Below are positions 52,601 to 62,706 of a stretch of 64,000 nucleotides of DNA, in pieces. The DNA is from Diadema setosum (Eukaryota > Echinodermata > Echinoidea > Diadematoida > Diadematidae): NCBI RefSeq assembly GCF_964275005.1, contig NC_092690.1, positions 4,628,836 to 4,692,835 of the forward strand. The letters run 5' to 3'. Position 1 is the first letter of the stretch. Each line of letters opens with the position of its first letter. A model generated the notes under the pieces. The model saw nothing but the letters and a program-made list of their open reading frames with translations, was not told the DNA's origin and searched no databases. The position numbers and the translations under genes are program-made.

Positions 52601-54613
52601 GCGTATGATACGCTACTTTATACTGAATTAAATGATATAGCAGGCATGCTTCTTGTTGTCGATTTCGAAAAAGCTTTCGATTCCGTATCGCATACTTTTC
52701 TATTCAAGGTCCTGGATTTTTTTCACTTCGGTCCATCTGTAAAGAAATGGATCAAGTTATTTTATGCAAATGCATCCTCTTGTGTATTAGTTAACGGATA
52801 CTGTACAGATAGATTTGAAATAGGACGAGGGTGTCGCCAGGGAGATCCTTTGTCCCCCTACCTCCTTTTGTTAGTCAGTGAAATACTTGGTATCCTAATA
52901 CGACACTCGGATTCTTTAGTTGGATTGCATATGAATGGGAAATCGCTTAAACTTTTGCAATATGCAGATGATACCCTTTTGACACTCAACGGTTCAACCC
53001 AGGATTTACAAAGTGCTCTTACAATACTTAATGACTTTGCAAATATGTCCAACCTCAAAATTAACGTAACTAAAACTCAAGTAATATGGATTGGGAAGAA
53101 CAGAACTTTCAAAAAAGAGATTTTACACGAGTACAAATTAAACTGGATATCTGAAGGATATTTCAGGTACCTGGGCATTGATTTTTCAGTTAAATTATCT
53201 GAAATGGTTAATCACAATTATCAAGAAAAGGTTAAAGAGATAAAACGTCAGATAGTGATATGGCTGAAAAGAACATTGACTCCCTTAGGGAGAGTAACGA
53301 TAGTAAAATCTTTATTGATACCCAAACTGAATTATTTGCTTTTATCTCTTCCAGAACCAAAATTAGAAATTATGAATGATGTTAACCGATCTTTTTATAA
53401 ATTTATATGGCACGATAAACCTGATAAAATAAGTAGGAAACAAATGTGCCAATTATACAGTGATGGTGGGGTTAAAATGACAGATATTATTATACATTCT
53501 AAATCACTCAGAATATCATGGATAAGAAGATTCTTTTGTTATCCAAGTAACGAAAATTTCACTTTACATATGTTTCAATCATTCTTGCCTCCATCATACA
53601 CATCTCTCCACTTATTCATGGGGGCTGAACATTACAAAGAATTAGCCATTTCAATGCGCAACCCATTTTGGAAAGAGGTATTATTAGCCTTTTCAGATTT
53701 AACTCAGTCCATTGTAGATAATATCGCATGTCAACCCCTTTGGAACAATCCTAGAATACAAGTTAATAATAATGTAATTTATTATAAGTCATGGTGTGCT
53801 AAGGGGGTACGTTTTGTTAACGATGTTCTAGGAACAGATGGAAAATTTCTTTCATATTTTGATTTTCAACGTAAATACAATGCACAAGTAAATTTTCTTC
53901 AATATTATGGCTTGTGTAATGCTATTCGATTTGGTTATAATAAAAATGTCATACCTAAGATTATGGAACCTACATGTATTATCCCTGAAACATTGTTTTT
54001 AATACTGAAAGTGAAAAAAGGTTGTGCACATATCTACCAGGCTTTCTTGAAACATAAGACAAAGGAATGTAAAAGTCTTATAAAATGGAAACAGGAGTTT
54101 GATTTTGACAATATCATTTGGAGTTTTTATTACCAAATTCCTTTTTATTCAACTGTCGATGTAAACATGAGATGGTTTCAGTTCAAGATGCTAAATAGAA
54201 TTCTTTATATGAAAGACGCTTTATTGAGATTTAAATTAGTAACAGATAACTTATGTACTTTTTGTAATAATAGCGAAGAAACAATTATGCATATATTTTG
54301 TTCTTGTATATATTCAAACGAGATATGGTCAAAACTTGAGCTTTGGCTGTCCCGTAATGCTATTCATATCAAGCTTACAAATCAAAATAAATTATTTGGT
54401 TTTTATGGACGTAATAACAGTGCCCTCAATTGCATTATGATTATAGTAAGGAAAGAAATTTTTACAGCCAAATGCAAAAATTGTTTGCCAGTTTTTGAAC
54501 AAATCATGTCAGCGATAAAAAGTTATTATGATATGGAAAAGTATATATGTAAAACAAATCTGAAAGAAAAGAAATTTATGAAAAAGTGGTTAAATTTTAC
54601 TAAATGTCTCTGA
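52601..54613 (+). CDS. LINE ORF2 fragment: reverse transcriptase and C-terminal zinc knuckle
   Basis: A single open frame of about 670 codons to a stop at 54613. RT blocks: LLVVDFEKAFDSVSHTFLFK (catalytic Asp), GCRQGDPLSPYLLLLV, LLQYADDTLL (catalytic Asp pair), LKINVTKTQ, then FIWHDKPDKISRKQMCQLYS and GGVKMTDIIIHSKSLRISWI, the L1/Tx1-like thumb wording. A Cys/His group CTFCNNSEETIMHIFCSC follows at the C-terminus. It would prime cDNA synthesis from nicked chromosomal DNA. The 5' part (endonuclease, ORF1, first RT blocks) is missing, so this is a 5'-truncated copy, but the remaining frame is intact and therefore fairly young. The polyadenylation word AATAAA is at 54803-54808 and an A-rich tail follows. 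Confidence 0.93.
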   Translation, partial: AYDTLLYTELNDIAGMLLVVDFEKAFDSVSHTFLFKVLDFFHFGPSVKKWIKLFYANASSCVLVNGYCTDRFEIGRGCRQGDPLSPYLLLLVSEILGILIRHSDSLVGLHMNGKSLKLLQYADDTLLTLNGSTQDLQSALTILNDFANMSNLKINVTKTQVIWIGKNRTFKKEILHEYKLNWISEGYFRYLGIDFSVKLSEMVNHNYQEKVKEIKRQIVIWLKRTLTPLGRVTIVKSLLIPKLNYLLLSLPEPKLEIMNDVNRSFYKFIWHDKPDKISRKQMCQLYSDGGVKMTDIIIHSKSLRISWIRRFFCYPSNENFTLHMFQSFLPPSYTSLHLFMGAEHYKELAISMRNPFWKEVLLAFSDLTQSIVDNIACQPLWNNPRIQVNNNVIYYKSWCAKGVRFVNDVLGTDGKFLSYFDFQRKYNAQVNFLQYYGLCNAIRFGYNKNVIPKIMEPTCIIPETLFLILKVKKGCAHIYQAFLKHKTKECKSLIKWKQEFDFDNIIWSFYYQIPFYSTVDVNMRWFQFKMLNRILYMKDALLRFKLVTDNLCTFCNNSEETIMHIFCSCIYSNEIWSKLELWLSRNAIHIKLTNQNKLFGFYGRNNSALNCIMIIVRKEIFTAKCKNCLPVFEQIMSAIKSYYDMEKYICKTNLKEKKFMKKWLNFTKCL

Positions 54614-54850
54614 TTGTGTTTTCTTATGAAATGATTTGTCAGGTAATTTTCTGACACTTTGAAAAGAATTTGCAATTTATAACTGATTTTTGTAACTGTT
54701 TGCTGTTCTTATTGTATTTAGAATGGCCAAGAATATCATGTGTTAAATCTGCATGTACATACATATCTCTTTTTGTATATATTTGTGTGTATGATATTAT
54801 TCAATAAAGGAACCCTGTGGAAGGGAAAAAAAATAAAAAATAAAAAATAA
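54614..54850 (+). repeat. LINE 3' untranslated region and A-rich tail
   Basis: About 190 bp of AT-rich sequence, AATAAA at 54803, then 'aaaaaaaataaaaaataaaa'. A target-site duplication was not found. Confidence 0.75.
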
Positions 54851-54914
54851 ACGATCAGTGCATAGAAAACATGTATGGAATATATATGAAAGGTGCTCTG
54901 GCACTTGGATTTAA

Positions 54915-55791
54915 TTCAGTTCAATTCATTTTATTTCAAATCTCTTAAAAATACACAAACACAGATATATATATGTATATATATATATATATATATAAAC
55001 TATGTATGGAACATAAACCCTTGATGGACCGCATCTTACAAGTTTTCATGTTAAAAATTGTATTCCTTAAGTTACCGAACATGAACGGAGACAAGGAGAA
55101 AGACAGGTAACATGAACGAAAAAAAAATAATATATATATATTTGTATAGGAAGACATCACTGATACCGCAAGAATAAGAAAGAAAAAAAAGAAGCACTGA
55201 CAAAGATTTACAGGTAATAAACTCAGAAGACAAATACAAACAAGCTAAAGAGCTACAACAACTATTTATAACAAACAGTACATGACCGCGGCGAACAACA
55301 TGCAATCAATAAAACTTACATGTACACTGTACATAATCTCATATTGCATATTATTCTTTCTGTAATAGATGTATAGGCCTACTTCCTTTTAAAATTTCTT
55401 AAAGTAGAACACTATCTAAACTTATCTATCATATTCCAAATTGAAGGACCTTTATAAGAAATCAATGTTAGTTCTCGATAATTCATATCTACGAAAAGTA
55501 ATCTGCATGAAGATTTATGGGAATTTCTGGTGGTAACATGCAATCAAAATTATAGATGAAATATTCATTAAAAACATCAGGTCATAACTCTTTATTGAAA
55601 GAATACAAAAAAGAAGCAACGTATAATCTTTTGATACTATAAATGTCCAATAATTGCAACTTTAAAAGCCATTCTTTAGTGTGTGTCCAATAATGTGATT
55701 TAGTGTAATTGTATGTACTGCACGTTTTTGAAGCTTAAAAAGTTTCTGCGTTAAATACATCTCGCAATTACCCCATACATCATTGCGATAT
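54915..55791 (-). pseudogene. Degenerate LINE 3' end (RT C-terminal region), minus strand
   Basis: Read on the minus strand from 55790: 'YRNDVWGNCEMYLTQKLFKL', 'QKRAVHTITLNHIIGH', later 'YISYKGPSIWNMIDKF' and 'LRNFKRK' like pieces through stops and shifts. This is the C-terminal region typical of CR1/Jockey-like non-LTR elements. A-rich/AT microsatellite DNA at 54964-55000 and 55130 lies in its 3' part. The second LTR copy abuts it at 55792. Confidence 0.65.
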
Positions 55792-56934
55792 TGTTATGAC
55801 CAAAATCACTCTGAGAATGATCGCACAAAAGAAACAATCAACTAATGTTCAGACGGTTTATTAACAGTGATACAAGTTGTATTGTGGATACAGACTCGTA
55901 ATCGGTTTTCACATCAGTACAATAATGATCAATAGAAACAATTATAAATCAGAAATATAAATAGAATCACTTACACGCATTACATGCAATATCCCTGGAA
56001 ATGTCCAAATACGATGCTCGATGCACAATAGAATGAATGATCCGCGATGCACCGATGAATGAAATCTCCGACGTAAATCCAGAGGCGCAGGTTATAATAC
56101 TCCATGGTATAGATCCAGGGTATGTCCACGGTATAGATCCACGGTATAATGTTCACAGCGAAATGTGCAGATTCCAACGTTATGACGCCCACGTCCGGTC
56201 GATGCGTTGAATACTGAATAATCTCTTGCTAGGTATCCAGCCCGTCACAGCTTTGCCGTCGCAATGTCCACTGACATAAAAACATGGAGTCTATCTCCAA
56301 TGTAGGCAAATCAATTATCTGCAGGCAAAATGTCTCCCAGGCCTCGTCTCCACAAACATATCAGGTCAGCAGGTAACACAGGACTGACTATAACAAGTTG
56401 CTTCAGAGCCAGAAGAGACGTAACTCTCAGAGCAGAGGTGTTGGGTACTCTGCATGCATGCCTACTGCAGAATTTCTCCAGCTTTTATAACCATTCACCC
56501 CTTTCTAGCACATTCTGTAACTCTCTCCAACCTGGGGCCACACACTTGAATATTCTAGCAAGTCCAAGACAGTTCCAAGAATCCTAGCTGACTCACTGCC
56601 TAACTATGTGCAAAACATCCTGCCAAAAATAACTACAATCACATTGGGCTACAGGGGCAGTGCATCATTCAGCCAAAATATGTAAGCACTTCGAACATTC
56701 TAGACTGGGTGAGAAATCATTCTAGATTGAGTGAGCTATAATGTATTTCCTGTTACATGCATGTACTGTAGCTACATTGTATACCACCTAGAAAATTCTC
56801 CCCTGATCTGGTCAGCCTGTATGTACTATTATCTATACCACATAGAATGTTCTCCATTAATCTGGTCAACCTGTGTACATACACATTAAAACAACCATGC
56901 ATACTGTACATAATACTTGTACATAACTACTAGT
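55792..56934 (-). repeat. Second copy of the 1.13-kb LTR, minus orientation
   Basis: Starts TGTTATGACCAAAATCAC, shares the whole length with 35341-36469 and ends at 'cataactactag'. On the minus strand it has TATAAAAG at about 56482-56489 and a clean AATAAA at 55857-55862. The last bases (minus-strand TGTCACAAAC) are replaced by 'ttgttaccgtc', so this end is truncated or abuts another insertion; no target duplication found. Confidence 0.75.
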
Positions 56935-57855
56935 TGTTACCGTCAAGTTCACACCATTGATGAATGCAAGGCGGTCTCAGTGAATTGAAATGAACAAATC
57001 TTCCCGAGCTTTATTAGGAATTTACTTAACAATCAGTTTCCAACCGGAATAACAATTCTCGTTCAAACATTACAGCGAAATTAACCATAACAATGAAAGG
57101 CTAGACGGGATCGTTGATAACTTAATTGATAAATTAAAGACAGATTATGTAATACCTGGCCAGGGTTTTGCCCCAACAAAACCAACGTCGGGGCCCAACT
57201 CATCTGCGACGTGACGGGGAGGCGACGCCAGACGCTATCACGTCGAGAGCGCGTCGATGCAAGGGGACGTCGTCGAATCAGCGGGCGACGCTCTCTCGGG
57301 TCAGCTTGCAGCTCCGCGACTACGCCGGTCAGAAGGGCGTTGGCCGCCAGGTGCGCGTTGCCACTAACACAGTCTCAGCGCCCTGGATCGACCTCGGCGT
57401 GGCTCCCACTAGTTGCCGTGTAGCAGTCACAGGTGGGCGTTGGCTCCAGACCGCCTGGTGGTTCGCCTGGCCAAGTCAACGAAAACTTATCGACGCTGTC
57501 GTCGTCGAAGGGAAACGGGCTAGAAGCAGGTTGGCATCTCCTGGATTATCCTGCTGTTCAGCACTGAACTCAGTTCGCAGAATACTTGTCTCAGGGAAAG
57601 CAATTTCTCCCAAGACCATGGACGGGACGTTGAGAAAGTTATAACGGTCCTCTCTAACCGGAGTCTGATTGTAGACTGACGAGACCAATGGATTTTTAAC
57701 ATGAGCAATATTACATATAGTAGAGTAAATTTGTGGTTTGACCCAAAAAAAAAAAAAAAAATTGATACAAAAGGTTTTTCAACTGTTTTTGGTAGGTTTT
57801 GACCTCCAAAATAACATACTAAAAATCTACTCAAATCCACCTACCGGAAAGGGCC
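56935..57855. other. Unassigned block with a GC-rich core (57170-57640)
   Basis: 56935 starts TGTTACCGTCAAG, resembling an LTR end, and 'ctttattagg' near 57010 would be AATAAA on the minus strand. 57170-57640 is rich in CG and in 'cgacgtcg' words, unlike its surroundings; an open frame of 158 codons (57168-57644) crosses it but has Arg/Ala/Ser-rich content typical of chance frames in GC-rich DNA. It may be a second LTR or leader; not resolved. Confidence 0.35.
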
Positions 57856-58520
57856 TATTTCCAAGATGGCGTCCTAAATGGCCGCCGTGGGCTTAAATTT
57901 CCATAGAATGTGCAATAGCTGGCCTACATTCGTGATTTTTGTGTCAATTTCTATGTTTTGGAGGTCAACAAATCTATTGAAATCATTTTCAGAGTTGATC
58001 AGTGATGGGAAAAACCTTAAATCCAAGATGGCGTCCAAAATGGCCGCCATGGGCATAAAATTGCTACTAAATTGTCAATGAATACCGTGCATGTGTGATA
58101 TATGTGTCGATTTCTACGTGTTGGCGGTCAACAAATCCACTGATATCATTTTCAAAGTTGATCAGTGATGGAAAAGCCTTAAATTCAAAATGGCGCCCAA
58201 AATGCCCCCCCCCCCCCAAATGGCCGCCATGGGCATGAATTTGCTACTAAATTGTCAATAAATGCTGTGCTTGTGTGATGTATGTGTCGATTTCTATGTT
58301 TTGGAGGTCAACAAATCACCTGATATCATTTTCAGAGTTGACTAGTGATGGTAAAGCCTTAAATCCAAGATGGCGTCCAAAATGCCCCCTCCCCCCCCCC
58401 CCCATGGCCACCATGGGCGTGTAATTGTTTTAAAACAGGCAATAAATGGACTACATTTGTAGTGTTTGTGTTTATTCCTATGTTTTGGAGGTCATGCCCA
58501 ATCCTTCAAATAGTGTCTAC
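57856..58520 (+). repeat. ~165-bp tandem repeat, four units, 'CCAAGATGGCGTCCAAAATG'
   Basis: Units start near 57860, 58022, 58184 and 58364. Each has 'aagatggcgtccaaaatggc', 'ccgccatgggc', 'attgtcaataaatg', 'tatgttttggaggtcaacaa' and 'gttgatcagtgatgg'. The third and fourth units carry C13-14 runs. An inverted, more diverged copy occurs at 61945-62165, on the other side of the broken gene. Confidence 0.85.
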
Positions 58521-58744
58521 CTGAAAAGTTGTCCCGTGAGTAATGATCAGAATTAATTGACCATCTTGTGCATAACATAAATGAAAATATGCTTTGGTAA
58601 TTTAGAAAGTAATAAATTAATCGGCTCTCAAAATGATCACCATTTCCTCTAGAACGTACTTTCAATCAAAATGCCTTCAAGTTAGGGTAAATCGAAAACA
58701 TCAACGAAAGTTCGTTCATTGAAGTAGCATTTACCATAGATAAA

Positions 58745-61450
58745 CTATGCTTCCTCTTCGTCCTCCGATACTGTCTTGTTGGAAGGATTTTCGCAGGTAT
58801 CAAGTTGACAGGGTCCGCAGACGCTGTGGCATGGCAGACCGTATCCCCTACAGCTACAGCGACTTGTTCTACAGCCAGTTGTGCAGTTGCATCGGATCAT
58901 CTTCTACAACTTTTCTGGAGCAGCGTCCTTGTCTGACATGACTGGAACTAGTTTATTGTCCTCCAGTTTCCAACCCCAGTCTGTTGCCTTCAAGTTTCCG
59001 TTCCTCCCCATCTAGACCATAATCTGATAGTATACTCTCAGAGAGTGAAACCTTGATGAAGACGCTGTTGGTGGCAGACGTTCTGGGGTAACAAACGACT
59101 TAGCTGAAGCCAGTTTCTTCACAAAGACATTATATCGCAACTTGGCGAGGGAATCACAGGGATGTCCTCCAAATAATACTTTCATGGCATTGTTGCCGTT
59201 TTCCACGACCATGTCTCTTGTTTGGTTGGGGACAAGGAAGGTGTTTGCACAAGTCTTGATTGCTGAATCCCCCTTTGCCAGTTTCTGAAATGCTGATTTT
59301 TTTCCGATTCCAAATACTCGAGATGTCGAGTCACACCCAGTGAAGGCATGACGGAAGAGAAGATGTGGGCATAGCTCTTCACCCAATGATACTTTCAGCT
59401 GGTTGATATTGTGCATATTCCAGTTCCAGGATGAATTGTCAGAACGAAAATACAGTTCTTTGCTGTCGACGCCAGCGTAATGCAATAATAGCACCAACAG
59501 ATCTGTATCTTCTCCAATCAGGGTAGTTGATTGTTGGTATGACGATGTCACTGCCGCTTTTACTATGTCTACATCGGCATCCCCTGGTGCATGAATTACG
59601 TTCAAGCCAATTTTCTTCATTTCCTCACTGATGAGGTTGATGAGCTGTTGCTTGTTGGAGCTCCTGGACAGGAACTCATCCTTTTTGCCAGAGAATTCTG
59701 TTCCAGGTGTGAAGCTGACTTCGGGATGAACAATATGGCCACTGCGCTTGTGTGTATTGTCCTTAATAGATGATCCATCATCATAACCATCAAAAACGAC
59801 TGTTGCTTTTCCATAGTGACGAATAGTGAAGTCAGCATACGACTTGGCTATCACATTGAAACTGTCCCCGGCTGTCCATGACAAACGATGCAGCAAGGAT
59901 CGAACCACCATCAAGAACATAGTGCTCAGTTTGGGGGACAGAGTCAGACACAGTATCATTTGACACTTTGGCAGAATGGTCTCTGATAGCTTGAACTAAT
60001 TGAGGTTTGTCAGCCTTTCTGAAAATACGTATACCCTCAAACAGGGCAGGGGGAAATGGGCTCAGCTCATAGTCCATGACATCTTCCAACGATATGTCTC
60101 CTGTTTTTGACACAACAAGAAATCTTTGAAAGAGTAGAGCAGGGTCAATTGCTCTGTCTGGACCAAGTTTGACTGAAGATACATCTCCAAGTGTTTTGGC
60201 TCTGTCTTTTCGTTTGAAGGAAGATGTGAAAGCGGGTTTATTGACCATACTTTCCATAATCTTCTCTCCAACAGACTTATGCTCGTGGACATTCACATCT
60301 GACGCGGCCACCACTCCAGTCACAACATTTCTTATGAGGGATCTGGAGAAAACGGAGAGCATTCACTGAGTTTTGAACTGATTTTGGCTAGGTCAGAAGC
60401 ATCTCTTTCCATCCTTGCGCCACTAGATTCCTTGTGTTGTTCGCTAGTGGTGTACAAAAGGTCAGTGAATTCCTGCATCGCACTGTTAGGCCCTATATTC
60501 CGACGTGACCGGTATTGACATTGTCCATAGAGACGGCGTTGTTCTTCACCCATCCCACTTCCACGTGTTAGGCCACCAGTGCTCTTCAGGGATCTCATCA
60601 AGGTCTGTTCGATGACAAGATCAGGGCTTAGACCCGCTCAGAACTTATTACTCCGTCGGATGACATGGAATCCATCTGCAAACTTGCGGAAGACATCTGG
60701 ATGATTCTGTTCTATCTCTGTAATTTCTTGAAGATACAAGTAAGAAGACTTCAGGTAGTTGTAATGGCCAGCTGCAGCAAATATTGGCAGACATTCAGTT
60801 ACAGCATGTAGGTGCATTGGCCAAGACCCTTTCGATCTGCCATGATCAACTTTCTTGCGACCCCTAACATGGTCTGATAATTTAACCACAACTGACTTGT
60901 CTTGGATCTTGTTCGAAGTTCCATCTTCCGTTTGTCCATTTGTTTTCTGATTGTAACCATTGCTTCAGATGTCACGACATTCTCAAGCGTTGTCTCACCA
61001 TCCAACACCATAGAGTACATATCGTCTGACTGAGCCACAAGTGATGCAAACTCAGTATTCTCATTCATCATTTCGGATACAACCATTCGATTAAGGCACT
61101 TGTATACCAGCAAATGTCCTCTGAACGCTCTTTGAACTGCCTTTCCAGTCATCATAATGCACCACTGCATTCTCACCATACACGACCTCTAGAACCTTGC
61201 TGAGCCCTGTTCCTTGCATGAGTGTTCCTATGGCACCCAACAAGTTCATGAACATATGAAAACATCCAAGCAGTAACACAACCCTTTTCAAGGGATTGCA
61301 TCTTGCAGTGCATCTTGGATGATTTCAGCAGCTTTCCAGTAGAATGGTTGATCAAATGTTATGATGGGTGAGAAATTGTGCTTCATTGCCATGTTGATAA
61401 GGTACTCCAGAGTCGATAGAATGCAAGTCTTATCCCCCGATTACATGTCT
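58745..61450 (-). pseudogene. Broken gene of a FEN1/XPG-like nuclease-fold protein with C-terminal CXC-type Cys-rich motif
   Basis: Read from 61450 to 58745 on the minus strand in several frames: 'SPIITFDQPFYWKAAEII'; 'LLGCFHMFMNLLGAIGTLMQ'; 'VQRAFRGHLLVYKCLNRMVV'; 'GSWPMHLHAVTECLPIFAAA' with 'HPDVFRKFADGFHVIRRS'; 'GGLTRGSGMGEEQRR' with 'MQEFTDLLYTTSEQHKES'; 'RNVVTGVVAASDVNVHEH'; then an open stretch (59959-59012) with PGDADVDIVKAAV, TTLIGEDTDLLVLLLHYA and HAFTGCDSTSRVFGIGKKSA. These acidic motifs and the G-C-D...G-I-G-K turn match the active-site layout of FEN1/XPG nucleases (PIN-like fold). After stops in 'MV*MGRNG' and 'EKL*KMI' comes CNCTTGCRTSRCSC...CHSVCGPC, a tesmin/CXC-like DNA-binding motif. 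I recall similar long uncharacterised proteins in many invertebrate genomes; the function is unknown. Several shifts and stops: a dead or dying copy. Confidence 0.75.
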
Positions 61451-61944
61451 ATCATTGACAAAAACATCACCGAAGACTAACCAGGGTGTTCATACCCTCG
61501 ATGAAGCGAGCACATCATTCCTTGCCAGTTTGGGGTAGCCTTTCGGAAACTGAAGGGTAGCTCCCACAAAATATCGATGCTCACACCAACAGTGTGAAAT
61601 AATAAGACAGCAATGACCCAACTCAAAATTGACATTTTGTTTTAGATTTGATTTCATAGTCTTGTGTTGTTGTGAAATTACAAAACAAATCATCTGAATT
61701 TTGCACATATTATTAAGGTGTCAAATAGACTATTGGTGCAAGTTTTTGAAGCAACAATGAACACAGGGACAAAGAATTTGTTGTTATACGACAAAAGATC
61801 GCACAAACTTGAAACTGAAATGTATAATCAATAGCCGAGTTAGTAGTTATAAAGTAAGGAAAATGCACATAAGTGGGATTTCATATCATAATTTCAAGTT
61901 TTGTTCCACTAGCACTTGGCAAGAAGTGATTTTGTCCTGGATTA
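61451..61944. other. Upstream flank of the FEN1-like pseudogene
   Basis: Further minus-strand remnants ('GDVFVNDRHV') may continue to about 61490; beyond that nothing is recognised. Confidence 0.4.
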
Positions 61945-62165
61945 TACAGCTGACCTCCACAATAACGGATTAAATCCAATCCAAACATTGGAAGTATCAG
62001 ATACGTATTGGATATTTTGAGTATAACGAATTATTGGCTGTTTTATAGAAATTTTAACCCCATGGTGGCCATTTTAGATGTCATCTTAGATGCCATTCCT
62101 GGTTTTAGAGACTTTCCCTTCACTAATCAGCGTGACAAAATAGTTTTAGTTGATTTGTTGTTGAT
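61945..62165 (-). repeat. Inverted copy of the ~165-bp 'CCAAGATGGCG' repeat unit
   Basis: On the minus strand it reads 'caacaaatcaactaaaac', 'gctgattagtgaaggg', 'atctaaaatggccaccatgg', 'acagccaataa' and finally 'ttgtggaggtca', the order found in each unit of 57856-58520. It is opposite in orientation and about 3.5 kb away, beyond the broken nuclease-like gene. Confidence 0.7.
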
Positions 62166-62204
62166 TTGGTAATATATTTGAATGGTTTTGTTGTAATAAA
62201 TTAT

Positions 62205-62620
62205 CATTGAATACTAGTAAATCTCAATATGTTGTATTTAGATTAAAGGGGAAAAGAATCCAAAATGACATTGTTCCACTGGTAATAGGCGGTAACCAGA
62301 TTGATCGAAGCCATAATGTACGATTCCTAGGCGTTCTATAGTCGATGAATATTTATCGTGGAAAGACCACGTCAGTTACGTGTGTACTAAAGTTTCTCGT
62401 AGTGTTGGTATCTTATCCAAGTTACGTCTATATTTACCAAAGAAACCTTAATTACTCTGTATAATGCCATAATGCCTCATTTAATGTACTGTAATGTAGC
62501 TTGTGGAAATACTTATAAGACTCATATAGATAAGTTGATTGTTCTTCAGAAAAAAGCTGTAAGGTATATTACAAATTCAAACTATAGAAGTCCAAGTTTG
62601 CCATTGGTTGAATCAAGAAA
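62205..62620 (+). pseudogene. Degenerate LINE RT C-terminal fragment, plus strand
   Basis: With shifts it reads 'KLSLNTSKSQYVVFRLKGKR', 'RSHNVRFLGV', 'LSWKDHVSYVCTKVSRSVGI', 'LSKLRLYLPKKTLITLYNAI', 'MPHLMYCNVACGNTYKTHID' and 'LQKKAVRYITNSNYRS', the region after the YADD box of CR1/Jockey-like elements. It stops abruptly at the end of the Penelope-like element. Confidence 0.85.
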
Positions 62621-62706
62621 CTGGAAATAAACTCACTGTTGCGACGTTTCGCCAATTATCAATTGGCTTCTTCGGGCGAATGAAGCTCCCGATGATGGAA
62701 TGGCCC

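Noticed and set aside
57168..57644. 158-codon Arg/Ala-rich frame as a gene
   Set aside because: Chance frames are common in GC-rich DNA; overlapping frames of similar quality exist and no domain is visible.
59591..59773. Plus-strand frames opposite the nuclease-like gene
   Set aside because: Shadows of the minus-strand reading that carries the recognisable motifs.
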